A stretch of 64,000 nucleotides of DNA from Triticum aestivum (taxonomy: Eukaryota; Streptophyta; Magnoliopsida; Poales; Poaceae). Position 1 is the first letter of the stretch. Each line of letters starts with the position of its first letter. The stretch spans positions 140,342,979-140,406,978 of the forward strand of contig NC_057809.1 of NCBI RefSeq assembly GCF_018294505.1, given 5' to 3'. Both the position numbers and the translations under genes were made by a program. The notes under the pieces are model-generated. The model was not told the DNA's origin. It did no database searches and saw only the letters and a list, made by a program, of their open reading frames with translations. Below, one piece after another: positions 9,148 through 21,228 of this stretch.

Positions 9148-11301
9148 ATGACGTCTAGCGAGGGAATTTATCACCGTAGAGGTCCTTACTTTGATGGTAC
9201 TAATTTTGCTAGTTGGAAGCATAAGATGAAAATGCATATTCTTGGACATAAACCCGCCGTTTGGGCTATTGTGTGTGTTGGCTTGCAAGGTGAATTCTTT
9301 GATGGGAGAGAACCGAATCGTGAAGCTACCGCGGATGAGTTGAAGATGCTACAATACAATGCTCAAGCTTGTGATATCCTCTTCAACGGATTGTGCCCCG
9401 AAGAATTCAACAAAATCATCCATCTTGAGAATGCAAAGGAAATTTGGGATACTTTGATTGATATGCACGAAGGTACCGACTCCGTCAAGGAATCCAAGTT
9501 GGATGTGCTTCAAAGTCAACTTGAAAAGTTCAAAATGAAGGATGGTGAAGGTGTCGCTGAGATGTACTCTAGGCTTGCTCTTATCACAAATGAGATTGCC
9601 GGCTTAGGAAGTGAAGAGATGACCGACAAATTCATCATCAAGAAGATCCTAAGAGCCTTGGATGGAAAATACGATACCATATGCACATTGATCCAAATGA
9701 TGCCAAATTACAAAGATCTCAAGCCAACGGAAGTCATTGGAAGAATTGTTGCTCATGAGATGTCACTCAAGGATAAGGAGGAACTTCACAACAAATCAAG
9801 TGGCGCTTACAAAGCCTCATGTGAAGCCCCCACATCATCAAGTGAGAAACAAACCTTCAATGAAGAATTGAGCCTAATGGTGAAGAACTTCAACAAGTTC
9901 TACAAGAGTAGAAGCAAGGAGAGAACTTCCAAGTCAAGGTCCTACAATGACAAAAGATCTTCTAGTCGAGAGCGAAACTGCTACAATTGTGGAAGACCCG
10001 GACACTACTCCAATGAGTGTACGGCTCCCCACAAGAGAAGAGAAGATTCTCCCAAAAGAAGAAGTAGAAGAGAAGAATCACCATCAAGGGAGAGAAGGAG
10101 TAGGGATGATCGATATGAACGAAGACCCTCACGGAGAAGCAAGGATTCGGAAAGGAAGGACAAGTCATCAAGGAGATACACAAAACGAAGACATCAAGCT
10201 CATGTTGGTGAATGGGTATCCGGCTCCGACTCTGACAATGACTCCGAGAGAAGCTATCACTCCGACTCCGAATATACTCAAGATGAAGGTGTTGCCGGTC
10301 TAGCACTTGTGTCAACCAACTCCTACGACATATTCGACTCACCAAATGAAGGAATTGGAAGATGCTTCATGGCAAAAGGTCCAAAGGTATCACACCCTGA
10401 GTATGTTGATTTCAATAGTGATGAAGATAACTTGTTAGGTGATGATGAGTTACTTGTTGACAACTATAGTGATGAATACTATGATGAAATGAATGACAAT
10501 GATAAGGAGAAGATTGAGTCTCTAACTAAAGAACTAAACACTCTTAAGTTAGCTCATGAAACTATCTTAGGAGATCATCGAGAACTTTTAAGGACTCATG
10601 AGAAATTACGTTTTGAGAAGCTCAATCTTGAGCAAGAGCATGAGTTCTTAAAGGCAATCAATGATGATCTTCGCAAGAAAAGTTCTTCTTACATTGCCAA
10701 GCGTTTACTCTTATCCACTTACATGCCTCAAGTCAAGTCTAGTAACAAGAACAAGAAAGATTCTTCTTCTAGTAGTAACAATAATCATGCTAAATCCAAT
10801 GTTGTTGCTTCTAGTAGTTCTCTTGATTCCACTAATGATTCTCTTAGCCAAGTTACACTTGAGCAAGAAAATAGCTTATTGAAGGGAATTATAGAGAAAG
10901 GTGTTTACAAGAGCCTTGCCGGGAGTAAGCAATTCGAGGAAATTGTACGCAAGCAAGGAAGGCACCGGAAGAATCAAGGTATTGGTTTTGAACGAAAGTT
11001 CAATGCCAATGGAGTTGAGTGGGAAGAAGATCAATACCCCAAGACGAAGTTTGTTCCTCAACAAGAGAAGTATGATCCTACTTCATCCAAAGGGACACAA
11101 GCTCAAGATGATCTTCCACCACAAGACCACAAGCAAAAAGGCAAGGACAAGCTTCAAGAGGAAATTGATGCATTTGAAGAAGCTCCTAAGGCCTTGGTCA
11201 AGTGGGTTCCCAAGACTACATCAAGTTCCACTTCATCGAGTACAACTACAACTCCGAGGATTCCCATCAAGATGGTGTGGATCCCGAAGAAGAAGAACTA
11301 G
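9148..11301 (+). CDS. gag: Large copia gag (SIRE type), 717 aa, intact frame
   Basis: This is the capsid/nucleocapsid protein that packages element RNA in cytoplasmic particles. The N-terminus has the copia gag start motif (YFDGTNFASWKHKM, residues about 14-27), followed by a UBN2-type capsid domain to about residue 220. A single CCHC zinc knuckle, CYNCGRPGHYSNEC, lies at residues 278-291 and is followed by an Arg/Ser-rich basic stretch. An acidic region and a predicted coiled coil (about 450-530, rich in Glu, Lys and Leu heptads) come next. The tail is Ser/Thr-rich and basic. The start is the first ATG in frame. An earlier ATG at 9119 is in another frame and closes within 11 codons. The frame is uninterrupted, unusual in this old element. 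The protease and pol expected next are absent. Confidence 0.88.
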   Translation: MTSSEGIYHRRGPYFDGTNFASWKHKMKMHILGHKPAVWAIVCVGLQGEFFDGREPNREATADELKMLQYNAQACDILFNGLCPEEFNKIIHLENAKEIWDTLIDMHEGTDSVKESKLDVLQSQLEKFKMKDGEGVAEMYSRLALITNEIAGLGSEEMTDKFIIKKILRALDGKYDTICTLIQMMPNYKDLKPTEVIGRIVAHEMSLKDKEELHNKSSGAYKASCEAPTSSSEKQTFNEELSLMVKNFNKFYKSRSKERTSKSRSYNDKRSSSRERNCYNCGRPGHYSNECTAPHKRREDSPKRRSRREESPSRERRSRDDRYERRPSRRSKDSERKDKSSRRYTKRRHQAHVGEWVSGSDSDNDSERSYHSDSEYTQDEGVAGLALVSTNSYDIFDSPNEGIGRCFMAKGPKVSHPEYVDFNSDEDNLLGDDELLVDNYSDEYYDEMNDNDKEKIESLTKELNTLKLAHETILGDHRELLRTHEKLRFEKLNLEQEHEFLKAINDDLRKKSSSYIAKRLLLSTYMPQVKSSNKNKKDSSSSSNNNHAKSNVVASSSSLDSTNDSLSQVTLEQENSLLKGIIEKGVYKSLAGSKQFEEIVRKQGRHRKNQGIGFERKFNANGVEWEEDQYPKTKFVPQQEKYDPTSSKGTQAQDDLPPQDHKQKGKDKLQEEIDAFEEAPKALVKWVPKTTSSSTSSSTTTTPRIPIKMVWIPKKKN

Positions 11302-12177
11302 AGAGTTCTTGAGGGTGACTCCGCCAACATACTTCACTCTTATCATTTTGGCAAGAACAAGTGCAATCAACTTCCACATCTTGCACTAGTTCAAGGAGTC
11401 ACAAACCCTCTTGTTGGTAAGACAAGGGACAAGGTAACCTAAAGCTTTCATAGACATCATCTTGTGTGTGCATCACTCTATGTCTATGGATATCCTTGTT
11501 TGTTCCTTGTGGGACTAACCCGTGTAGGTATTGAAAGTGCAACTCACTCCAAAGGATAGCTCCAAATGATCTACATCAACATAGAGCATCCACATCTTCA
11601 ACACCTACATGAAGTCATCATCGACAAAACCCAAGGTTAGTTCATCCCTCTTAGGGGGGATCTCACATCTAGGGGGAGCTTTACTCTAACAATTGAGTTA
11701 AAGCAACTCTAATGGTGTGAACACAACAACGCTTTATGTAAAAGTGGTAACCCCACTTGTGCTTAAACGATGAGTATGACCTATGATCAAATGTTCTCAT
11801 TTGACTCCTAAGTCAATATACTCATATATAGATGACCTAGTCATCGCCAATTGCTTGATAGATGCTAGAATTGTTTGTGCATGCTTTGCCACATATTTCA
11901 TTTGTCATTTTATTGTGTGAGCATGTTGGTTGCATAATTTACTCATTCGAGGACATCCACTTGTTGGTTTGATTGATTGGTTTCCTTTTCTTTTGGCCAA
12001 GTGGATGGACAAGAATGCCTAAGAACCTTCTCTAGCTATCTATGCTTTTCTCGTCTCAAACTCTATTCATGCTGCATCAAAAAATTTGATCAAGTCAGAT
12101 TCGAACCACTCTGTGTGAGGAGCACTCGGAGTCCCCGATTCATCATAGACTTAAACTTCCAAAACTTCTTTATGCGT
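11302..12177. other. Internal spacer after gag, no pol
   Basis: The ~880 bp after gag contain only short frames and Maximus-type untranslated sequence, including purine tracts near 11655-11680 (TTAGGGGGGATC, TAGGGGGAGC). I find no DTG protease, no integrase HHCC or D-D-E residues and no YVDD reverse transcriptase motif. Confidence 0.6.
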
Positions 12178-12930
12178 TTCGGTCTGACCGATTCACCCAT
12201 TTCGGTCATACCGAGATCACTAAGTCGATCTAGGTTTTCAACCTCGGTGCAACCGATTCGAACTTTTTGGTCACACCGAGTTTCAGTAACTGCTTGCAGT
12301 TCTGAATCTCGATGCCACCGAGTTGTTCCACTCGGTCACACCGACAGGGTCGGGCTATATATATCCACGGGTCAAATTTTGGAAAACTTTCCGAACCTCC
12401 TCGACCCGCCCTTAGCCCGCTCTGCCTCCAGGGTCTCCGGATCGTCCTCCTCGTCGCCAACCGCCTCCTGCCGCTGGTTTCCGCCGCCGTCAACGGGAAT
12501 CAACCCTGCCGTTGCCACCGTAGCGAGTTCATCGCCAAACTAGGGTATGAACTGGATCATCGTGCTATCCTTATCTGATTCCTAGCACATTGTGGTCGCC
12601 ATGTATCTTGCCACGATTGAGATCATTCTATCCAGTCAAAACACTCCGTAGATTAGAGATGATTTGAGAATTTAGGGTTAGGTTTCCGCCGAAACCATCT
12701 CGGACCCACCGAGTTGTGGAACTCGGTACCACCGATTAGGCTAAGGCCATTGCACATGTGATTCTCGGTCTGACCGAGAATTGCAAATCGGTGTGACCGA
12801 GTTCAGGACTTTGTGAGACCCTAGCAGTCTCGGTGCCACCGAACTGTGACTCGGTCTGACCGAGTTCACTAGTTTAGGTTCCAACAGCTGCTTCGGTATC
12901 ACCGAGTTTACAAATCGGTTGATCCGAAAT
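12178..12930. promoter_or_regulatory. Internal array of the same palindromic motif
   Basis: About 14 motif copies of the form TCGGTNNNACCGA occur here, such as TTCGGTCTGACCGATT and ACTCGGTCTGACCGAGTT. Six lie before and eight after the internal TATA box at 12356. The intervening sequence is not a copy of the LTR, so this is not a simple LTR fragment. It stands in front of the env-like ORF. Confidence 0.6.
12356..12364 (+). promoter_or_regulatory. Candidate internal TATA box for the third ORF
   Basis: TATATATAT in the context TCGGGCTATATATATCCACG resembles the LTR box in its surroundings (GGCTATATATA) and in its place after a motif array. Downstream, a GC-rich leader runs to a donor-like GG/GTATGA at 12544/12545. 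An acceptor-like TTCACAG ends at 13034, 23 bases before the ATG at 13058. This would give a ~490-bp leader intron. Confidence 0.45.
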
Positions 12931-13057
12931 GCTTTCTGTGGAAAACTAAAACTAAATTTTTGACTCATTCTTTTGCAAAAACCTCTGCATTTTGTGATGC
13001 TCATCCACTCTATCTCATCTATATCTATTCACAGGGTCTGCTGTCAATGTTTGCAAT

Positions 13058-15165
13058 ATGTCTGATCAGAGTGACAGCCAAAACAAGTCAAAGGAGTAGG
13101 TTCACTTGAGTGAGGGCACTAGTCCCTCTAGCAGCTCAGATGATGGCAGCAGGAGCACCCCGAGCAACTTACCCAAAGCTGCCACCAGGGCCAGCAAGAA
13201 AAGAACTTCAGAGTCAGAGGATGAGGACTATGTGGCTGAGGAAGAAGAAACCACCTCAAAGAGAAAAGTCCTGAAGAAGGAATATGACACAACTGCTGCC
13301 ACCAAGCCAGGCATGAAGCAAAAGGTTCTTGCCAAGAGAATTCCAATGTCTAAGGCTAGAGCATCTACTCAAGAGACTTTGGGATCTGCACCCAAAGAGC
13401 AGGTTGTGGCAGAGAAGAAGAGGAAAGAGAGGGTCAAAAAGACCACTGCCAGAGTGCTTGGGAGATCCTCAATCATGAGAGATTCTGAAGAGGAAGAGGA
13501 AGAAGATGCTGCACCAGCACCCAAAGCTCAGAAGCTTATGAGTGATGCCATCAAGGCAGGGGCTATTCCATCTAAGCCTAAGACTGCTCCAAAGGCTGCT
13601 GCTCCAGCTCCAAAGCCAAAACCAAAGAGGAGCACCAGGAACATCCCTACCGAGGAGAAGAACAAGGCCCTAGTGCCTGAAGCTGAAATGGAAGAAGAAG
13701 ATGATGAGTCACATGTCTTGAGGAAGTTGAAGCCAAAAATTCCAGATCACAATGATGCTCATCCAGTAGCTGAGAACATGAAGATCGGGAAGGACTCAGG
13801 TCTGAGGCTATGGAGAGAGTCTGATCCATATGCCACCAAGAGAAGGACTGCTGTGGACTACAGGTTCCATACAAAGGAACAATAGGACTTCTATGATGCA
13901 GTCTTGCTTGACAAGAGGCCCATAGTGTGTGACATGAGATGGGTCGATTGGGACTACATCAAGGAAAACGATGAACATTATCCAGGTGTGTATGACAGTT
14001 TCAAGGCGTGTGGAGTCGATGAGTTTGTGGCTCAGAAGCTCACAAAATGGAATGATGAGCTCATCATGCAGTTCTACTCCACAACTCACTTCTACCCAGA
14101 TGGAAGGATTGTCTGGATGTCTGAAGGTACGAGGTACCAGTCCACGGTTGCTGAATGGCGAAGTTGATCAATGCTCCAAAAGAGAGTGAAGATGACTTGG
14201 ATGTCTATGCCAACAAGAAGAAGGATCACAACTCCATGGCACACATGTACAAGGAGATCCCAGATGCTGCTCTTGAGACACATAAGTTTGGATCTGTACA
14301 TTACCTCCTATCAGGCTTGCCAACTATAAATTGGATCCTCAAGCACACTCTTTTTCCCAAGTCAGGTGATCACAAGATGATCAGAGGCCATGCAATAAAC
14401 TTGCTTCATATCTTTGATGTCCCACAGAAGTTCAAAGTCATGAGCCTTATAGTTGAAACTATTAAGAGGACAGATGCAGATCAGAAGAGGAGTTGTGGGT
14501 ATGCTCGACAGATCCAGGAGCTGATTAACTCCAAGATGGGCACTGGTACATATCTGCTGGACAAGGAGCACATGCCTATCTACCCATAATTTGAAGACAA
14601 CACTGTGGTGATGAATGAGGATGAACCATCTTCTGTGCACACACAAGCCAAGAAGGAGAAGGCAAAGGCTGAAAAGGCTGCAAGGATGCCAACTACTGAA
14701 GAAGCATCTCAGTATCTTCTGAAGAGCAAGCAAGATCAGCTTGGCTACTTGATTGCCTCCACTCTAATGATTGAGAAGGGACTGGCCACCCTGACTCAAA
14801 ACCAGGAGAGCTTGGAGAGGATCGTGGAGCAAAAGTTCTATGACTTGGATGTGAAGGTAACTGAGATTCAGTCTATTGTGGAGCAACTTCAGGATGATAT
14901 GCAGGAGAGGAATGCAAGACAACCACTGATGCATTTGCCAGAGTGCCTAGAGCTCAGAGATATGCTACAGTGCCAGTTCCAGACACCAGAGCCACTTCAT
15001 CTGCACCAGCTACAACTTCAGTGCCACCAGCTCCAGCACCTACTCCATCAGCTCCATCTACTTAGACTAAAGCCTTCGTTCTTGGAGTTATCCAGATACC
15101 ACCACCTGAAGACCAAGCCTGAGAGACGATTTAGTGCTATGCATTTTCTAGGAACTTTTTGGTAA
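13058..15165 (+). pseudogene. Env-like third ORF of SIRE-type element, broken
   Basis: The original start is probably the ATG at 13058 (MSDQSDSQNKSKE). The frame has a stop at 13097-13099, then stays open to 13885. That part is a Ser/Lys/Glu/Pro-rich acidic-basic region with repeated Ala-Pro-Lys tracts. After a TAG at 13883-13885 the same frame gives DFYDAVLLDKRPIVCDMRWV and further sequence of the plant transposon-associated domain found in third ORFs of SIRE-type elements. A one-base deletion near 14158 shifts the frame to 14155-14589 (KLINAPKESEDDLD onward). A TAA follows at 14587, then a Lys/Glu-rich coiled-coil-like stretch (14605-14930). No signal peptide or clear membrane anchor is seen, so env-like is positional naming only. 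Function unknown. Confidence 0.65.
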
Positions 15166-15531
15166 CTTGTTGCCAAAGGGGGAGAAAAATGTATAGATCA
15201 TAGGCTTCAAGAGAGAGCATTGCTTTTTATTCTCTCTTGCTTTGGTGGTTGAACTTTATTTGCTTTGCTTGTTTCAGATACTTTTTGTCTATGTGATACT
15301 TGGATGATCATGTGTTTGATCATATGCTACCTTAATGCTTGTTGGATGACATTATCTTTTTATACCTATATGATCATTCACTTTGCTTGGTGATGAGTGC
15401 ATGCATTTAATTATTATCATTTTTAGCGCTCCACCAAGATGTATGTGACATGGAAGAGTAACCCATGAGCCTAATTCTCTGTGCATATGCAGTCCAAAGC
15501 AAATCATAAACTATGCACAAATTTAGGGGGA
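15166..15531 (+). other. 3' internal region of Maximus-like element up to the Fatima insertion
   Basis: Non-coding sequence contains a TTGCCAAAGGGGGAGAAAAA tract. The Fatima-like element is inserted after GGGGA at 15527-15531. The internal region resumes at 45704 and reaches the 3' LTR at 45817. Confidence 0.7.
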
Positions 15532-16012
15532 TGAGGGAGTCCTGGATTAGGGGGTGTTCGGATAGCCGAACTATACCTTCAGCCGGACTCCTGGATTATG
15601 AAGATACAAGATTGAAGACTCCGTCCCGTGTCCGGAAGGGACTTTCCTTGGCATGGAAGGCAAGCTTGGCGATACGGATGTCCAGATCTCCTACCATTGT
15701 AACCGACTCTATGTAACCCTAACCCTATCCGGTGTCTATATAAACCGGAGGGTTTTAGTCCGTAGGACAACATACACATCAGCAATCATACCATAGGCTA
15801 GCTTCTAGGGTTTAGCCTGTCTGATCTCGTGGTAGATCTACTCTTGTACTACCCATATCATCAATATTAATCAAGCAGGACGTAGGGTTTTACCTCCATC
15901 GAGAGGGCCCGAACCTGGGTAAAACTTAGTGTCCCTTGCCTCATGTTACCATCCGGCCTAGACGCACAATTCGGGACCCCCTACCCGAGATCTGCCGGTT
16001 TTGACACCGACA
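15532..16012 (+). repeat. 5' LTR of Fatima-like element
   Basis: The 481-bp LTR starts TGAGGGAGTCCTGGATTAGG and ends TTTTGACACCGACA. A TATA box TATATAAA lies at 15737-15744. After the LTR comes TTGGTGCTTTCATT, the primer site position, and I cannot assign the tRNA with confidence. Confidence 0.93.
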
Positions 16013-16059
16013 TTGGTGCTTTCATTAAGAGTTCCTCTATGCTGTCGCCGTCAGGCCCG

Positions 16060-18524
16060 ATGGCTCCTACGATCATCAACGGTGATGCAGTCCCGGGTGA
16101 GACCTTCCTCCCCGGACATATCTTCATCTTTGGCAGCTTCGCACTGCGGGCCAATTCACTTGGCCATCTAGAGCAGATCGAAAGCTACGCCCCTGGCCGT
16201 CAGGTCAGATTCGGAAGTTTAAACTACACGGCTGACATCCGCGGGGACTTGATCCTCGACAGATTCAAACCACTACCGAGCGCGCCGCACTGTTACGACG
16301 AGCATGATCTAGCTCTACCGCCGAACAGTGCCCTGGAGGCCGCACCCACATCGGCTCTGACCCTTAGTTCGAAGATGGGTGGTTGGACGCCACCTCGGGG
16401 GCTGCGATTCAAACGACAATTGAGCCGAACACCAGCCCCGTACTCTGCGAGGCTCGTGACTCTAAGGAGCCGGACTCCTCTCCGGACTCCGAACCCTCCG
16501 CGCCCCTGCTAGTCGAATCCGATTGGGCGCCGATCATGGAGTTCACTACCACAGACATCTTTCAGCACTCGCCTTTCGGCGATATCCTGAAGTCACTAAA
16601 GTCTCTCTCTTTATCAGGAGAGCCCTGGCCGGACTACGGTCAGCAAGGTTGGGGTACGGATGATGAAGAAATTCAAAACCCACCCACCACCCACTTTGTA
16701 GCCATTGTCGACGACTTAACCGACATGCTCGACTTCGACTCCGAAGACATCGACGGTATGGACGCCGATAAAGGAGACGATGAAGAACCAGCGCCTACTA
16801 GGCCCTGGAAAGCCACCTCGTCATATGACATATACATGGTGGACACCCCAAAAGAGGGAGAGGGCGATGGAACAGCTGAGGATGACCCCTCCAAGAAACA
16901 GCCCAAGCGTCGGCGTCAGCGGCGCCGCTCAAAATCCCGCCAACACAAAAATGGTGATTCCAGCGCGGGAGATAATAATACTCCGGAGAGTGCCGAAGAA
17001 AACCCCCTCCAGCAAGGTTTAGCACAGGAGGATGGAGAAGCCAACCCTCATGAGAGAGCGGCAGACAGAGAGGTCGAGGACGATAATTATATGCCTCCCT
17101 CCGAAGACGAGGCAAGCCTAGACGACGATGAATTCGTCGTGCCAGAGGATCCCGTTGAGCAAAAGCGTTTCCAACGCAGGCTTATGGCCACGACAAGAAG
17201 CCTCAAGAAAAAACAGCAACAGCTCAGAGCTGATCAAGATTTGCTAGTTGACAGATGGACTGAAGTCCTTGCGACTAAAGAGCATAAACTCGAACGCCCC
17301 TCCAAGAGCTACCCAAAGCGCAGGTTGCTACCCCAATTAGAGGAGGAAGCACTTGATGCGGCCGACCGGCCACCTCGTGGCCGCGACAGAGAGGCCTCCC
17401 AACCATCCACTCAAGCCGCACCCCGTACCAAGGCACGGGAATATGCGCCGGACTTACGAGACATGTTGGAGGACAAGGCAAGGCAAACACGATCGATCTA
17501 CGGATCACGTGGGCACCCCACGGCTCGAGACGGTAACCTTCATGCCGGCCACAAATTCGGCAGGGCTGAACACAGTAGACAAAGCTCATTAGGGCTACGT
17601 CATGATATTGCCCAGTACAGAGGCGCCGCATACCCACTGTGCTTTACAGACGAAATAATGGATCATCAAATCCCCGAGGGTTTCAAACCCGTAAACATCG
17701 AATCATATGATGGCACAACAGACCCTGTGGTATGGATCGAGGATTATCTCCTTCATATCCACATGGCCCGCGGCGACGATTTTCACGCCATCAAATACCT
17801 CCCACTCAAGCTTAAAGGACCAGCTCGACATTGGCTCCACAGCTTGCCAACAGGATCAATCAGTTGTTGGGAGGACCTGGAAGCCGCATTCCTCGACAAT
17901 TTCCAGGGCACTTATGTGCGACCCCCAAACGCCGATGACCTAAGTCACGTAATCCAGCAGCTAGAGGAATCGGCCAGACAATTCTGGACATGGTTCCTAA
18001 CAAAGAAAAATCAAATAGTCGACTGTTCGAACGCTGAGGCCCTAGCAGCCTTGAAGCACAATATCCGTGACGAGTGGCTGGCCCGGCACCTCGGACAGGA
18101 AAAGCCGAAATCTATGGCAGCACTCACGACACTCATGACCCGCTTTTGCGCGGGAGAAGACAGCTGGCTCGCTCGTAGCAACAATATGACCAAGAACCCT
18201 GGTAGTTCGGACACCAGGGACATTAGTGGCAGGTCACGTCGCAACAAGCAGAAGCACCACATTAACAGCGACAATGCTGAGGATACGGCTGTTAATGCCG
18301 GATTCAGAGGCTCTAAATCTGGTTAGCGGAAGAAGCCATTCAAAATGAATCCTAGGGGCCCGTCCAGCTTGGACCGAATACTCGACCGCTTGTGCCAAAT
18401 ACATGGCACCCCCGAAAAGCCGGCCAATCACACCAACAGGGATTGTTGGGTGTTCAAGCAGGCAGGCAAGTTAAGCGCTGACAATGAAGACAAGGGGCTG
18501 CATAGCGATGATGACGAGGAGCCC
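16060..18524 (+). pseudogene. gag: Fatima-like gag-protease, 5' portion
   Basis: The gag of this gypsy element starts at the ATG at 16060 (MAPTIINGDAVPGETFLPGH). The frame shifts by one base near 16370-16385 and continues in the frame opening at 16383. It then runs 640 codons through an acidic, Lys/Arg-patch region to the retrotransposon gag domain. That domain starts around 17630 with SYDGTTDPVVWIEDYLLHIH and continues with GPARHWLHSLP. A TAG at 18324-18326 interrupts a basic stretch (GFRGSKSG/RKKPFK), and CAG for Gln is the likely ancestral codon. The frame then reaches LDRILDRLCQIHGTP and is cut by the Tekay-like insertion at 18524. The continuation is at 37946. Confidence 0.85.
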
Positions 18525-19505
18525 TGTAACACCCTCGATGCGACTATATCTCCCACGTGTCGAGGCACGACTTAGAGGCATAATCGCATTGAAGGCATAT
18601 GTCGCAAGTTAGGCAATCTTCACAACATCCCATGTAACATATAGATAATAAAAGGGGAGATAACATAGTTGGCTTACACTCGCCACGTCAATCAAGTACA
18701 TAAATAACATTACATCATTCAAACACTCATGGCCCGACTACGGCACCAAAATAAAAGATAACCCAACATGCGACACGGTCCCGATCACCCCCAACTGGGC
18801 ACCACTACTGATCATCAGGAAAGGAAACATAGTATCGTTGAGAGTCCTCGTCGAACTCCCACTTGAGCTCAAGCGTGTCACCTGGAGCGGAATCATCAGG
18901 CCCTGCATCTGGTTTAATAGTAATCTGTGAGCCACAGGGACTCAGCAATCTCGTACCCTCGCGATCAAGACTATTTAAGCTTATAGGTAAGGGAAGGTAA
19001 ATATATGTGGAGCTGCGGCGAGCGACTAGCATATATGGTGGCTATCCTGTTCGCAAAAGAGAGCGAGAAGAGAAGGAAAAGCGCGAATGCATAACTAAAG
19101 AGGGCAAACCTGCGACAAGCATTACTCCAACACTGTGTCCACTTCCCAGACTCCGCCGAGAAGAGGCCATCACGGTAACTCACACTGTTGATTCATTTTA
19201 ATTAAGTTAAGGTTCAAGTTATCTACAACCGGACATTAACAAATTCCCATCTGCCCACAACCGCGGGCACGGCTTTCGAAAGTTCAAATCCCTGCAGGGG
19301 AGTCCCAACTTAGCCCATGACAAGCTCTCACGGTCAACGAAGGAATAGACCTCCTCCCGAGACATTCCGATCAGACTCGGTACCTTGGTTCTTCAAGACA
19401 CTTCGACAGGTTAAAACAAGACCAGCAACACCGCCCGAATGTGTCGACAAATCCCGATAGGAGCTGCACATATCTCGTTCTCAGGGCACACTCAGATGAG
19501 CGCTC

Positions 19506-21228
19506 TGTTGAAAATATGCCCTAGAGGCAATAATAAATTAGTTATTATTATGTTTCCTTGTTCATGATAATCGTTTATTATCCATGCTAGAATTGTATTG
19601 ATAGGAAACTCAGATACATGTGTGGATACATAGACAACACCATGTCCCTAGTAAGCCTCTAGTTGACTAGCTCGTTGATCAATAGATGGTTACGGTTTCC
19701 TGACCATGGACATTGGATGTCGTTGATAACGGGATCACATCATTAGGAGAATGATGTGATGGACAAAGACCCAATCCTAAGCCTAGCACAAGATCATGTA
19801 GTTCATGTGCTAAAGCTTTTCTAATGTCAAAGTATCATTTCCTTAGACCATGAGATTGTGCAACTCCCGGATACCGTAGGAGTGCTTTGGGTGTGCCAAA
19901 CGTCACATCGTAACTGGGTGGCTATAAAGGTACATTACAGGTATCTCCGAAAGTGTCTGTTGGGTTGGCACGAATGGAGACTGGGATTTGTCACTCCGTG
20001 TGACGGAGAGGTATCTCTGGGCCCACTCGGTAGGACATCATCATAATGTGCACAATGTGATCAAGGAGTTGATCACGGGATGATGTGTTACGGAACGAGT
20101 AAAGAGACTTGCCGGTAATGAGATTGAACAAGGTATCGGGATACCGACGATCGAATCTCGGGCAAGTATCGTACCGCTAGACAAAGGGAATTGTATATGG
20201 GATTGATTAAGTCCTTGACATCGTGGTTCATCCGATGAGATCATCGTGGAACATGTGGGAACCAACATGGGTATCCAGATCCCGCTGTTGGTTATTGATC
20301 AGAGAGTCATCTCGGTCATGTCTGCATGTCTCCCGAACCCGTAGGGTCTACACACTTAAGGTTCGGTGACGCTAGGGTTATAGAGATATTAGTATGAGGT
20401 AACCCGAAAGTTGTTCGGAGTCCCGGATGAGATCCCGGACGTCACGAGGAGTTCCGGAATGGTCCGGAGGTAAAGAATTATATATAGGAAGTGCTATTTC
20501 GGCTATCGGGACAAGTTTCGAGGTCACCGGTATTGTACCGGGACCACCGAAAGGGTCCCGGGGGTCCACCGGGTGGGGCCACCTGCCCCGGGGGGCCACA
20601 TGGGCTGTACGGGGTGCGCCTTGGCCTATATGGGCCAAGGGCACCAGCCCCAAGAGGCCCATGCGCCAAGAGAAGAGGGAAAGGAAGAGTCCTAAAGGGG
20701 GAAGGCACCTCCGAGGTGCCTTGGGGAGGAGGGACTCCTCCCTTGGCCGCACCCTTCCTTGGAGGGAGGGCCAAGGCTGCGCCCCCCTCTCCCTTGGCCC
20801 TATATATAGTGGGGGGAAGGGAGGGCAACCATACCTAAGCCCTGGCGCCTCCCTCTCCCTCCCATGACACATCTCCCTCCTCCCACAACGCTTGGCAAAG
20901 CCCTGTTGGAATCCCGCTACTTCCACCATCACGCCGTCGTGCTGTTGGATCTCCATTAACCTCTCCTTCCCCCTTGCTGGATCAAGAAGGAGGAGACGTC
21001 GCTGCTCCGTACATGTGTTGAACGCGGAGGTGCCATCCGTTCGGCGCTAGGATCATCGGTGATTTGGATCACGACGAGTACGACTCCATCAACCCTGTTC
21101 TCTTGAACGCTTCCGCGCGCGATCTACAAGGGTATGTAGATCCACTCCTCCCTCGTTGCTAGATGACTCCATAGATAGATCTTGGTGACACGTAGGAAAA
21201 TTTTGAATTTATGCTATGTTCCGCAACA
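19506..21228 (+). repeat. 5' LTR of Angela-type element
   Basis: The 1723-bp LTR ends GTTCCGCAACA. It has a TATA box TATATATA at 20801-20808. The GC-rich U3 block before it (about 20530-20800) contains ACCTCCGAGGTGCCTTGGGG-type short inverted repeats. A degenerate initiator-Met primer site (GGCATCATGAGC) follows at about 21231. Confidence 0.93.

Noticed and set aside
20378..20956. Gly/Pro-rich frames in 20378-20956 and 27506-28088
   Set aside because: GC-rich U3 of the two Angela-type LTRs; composition artefact duplicated with the LTR.
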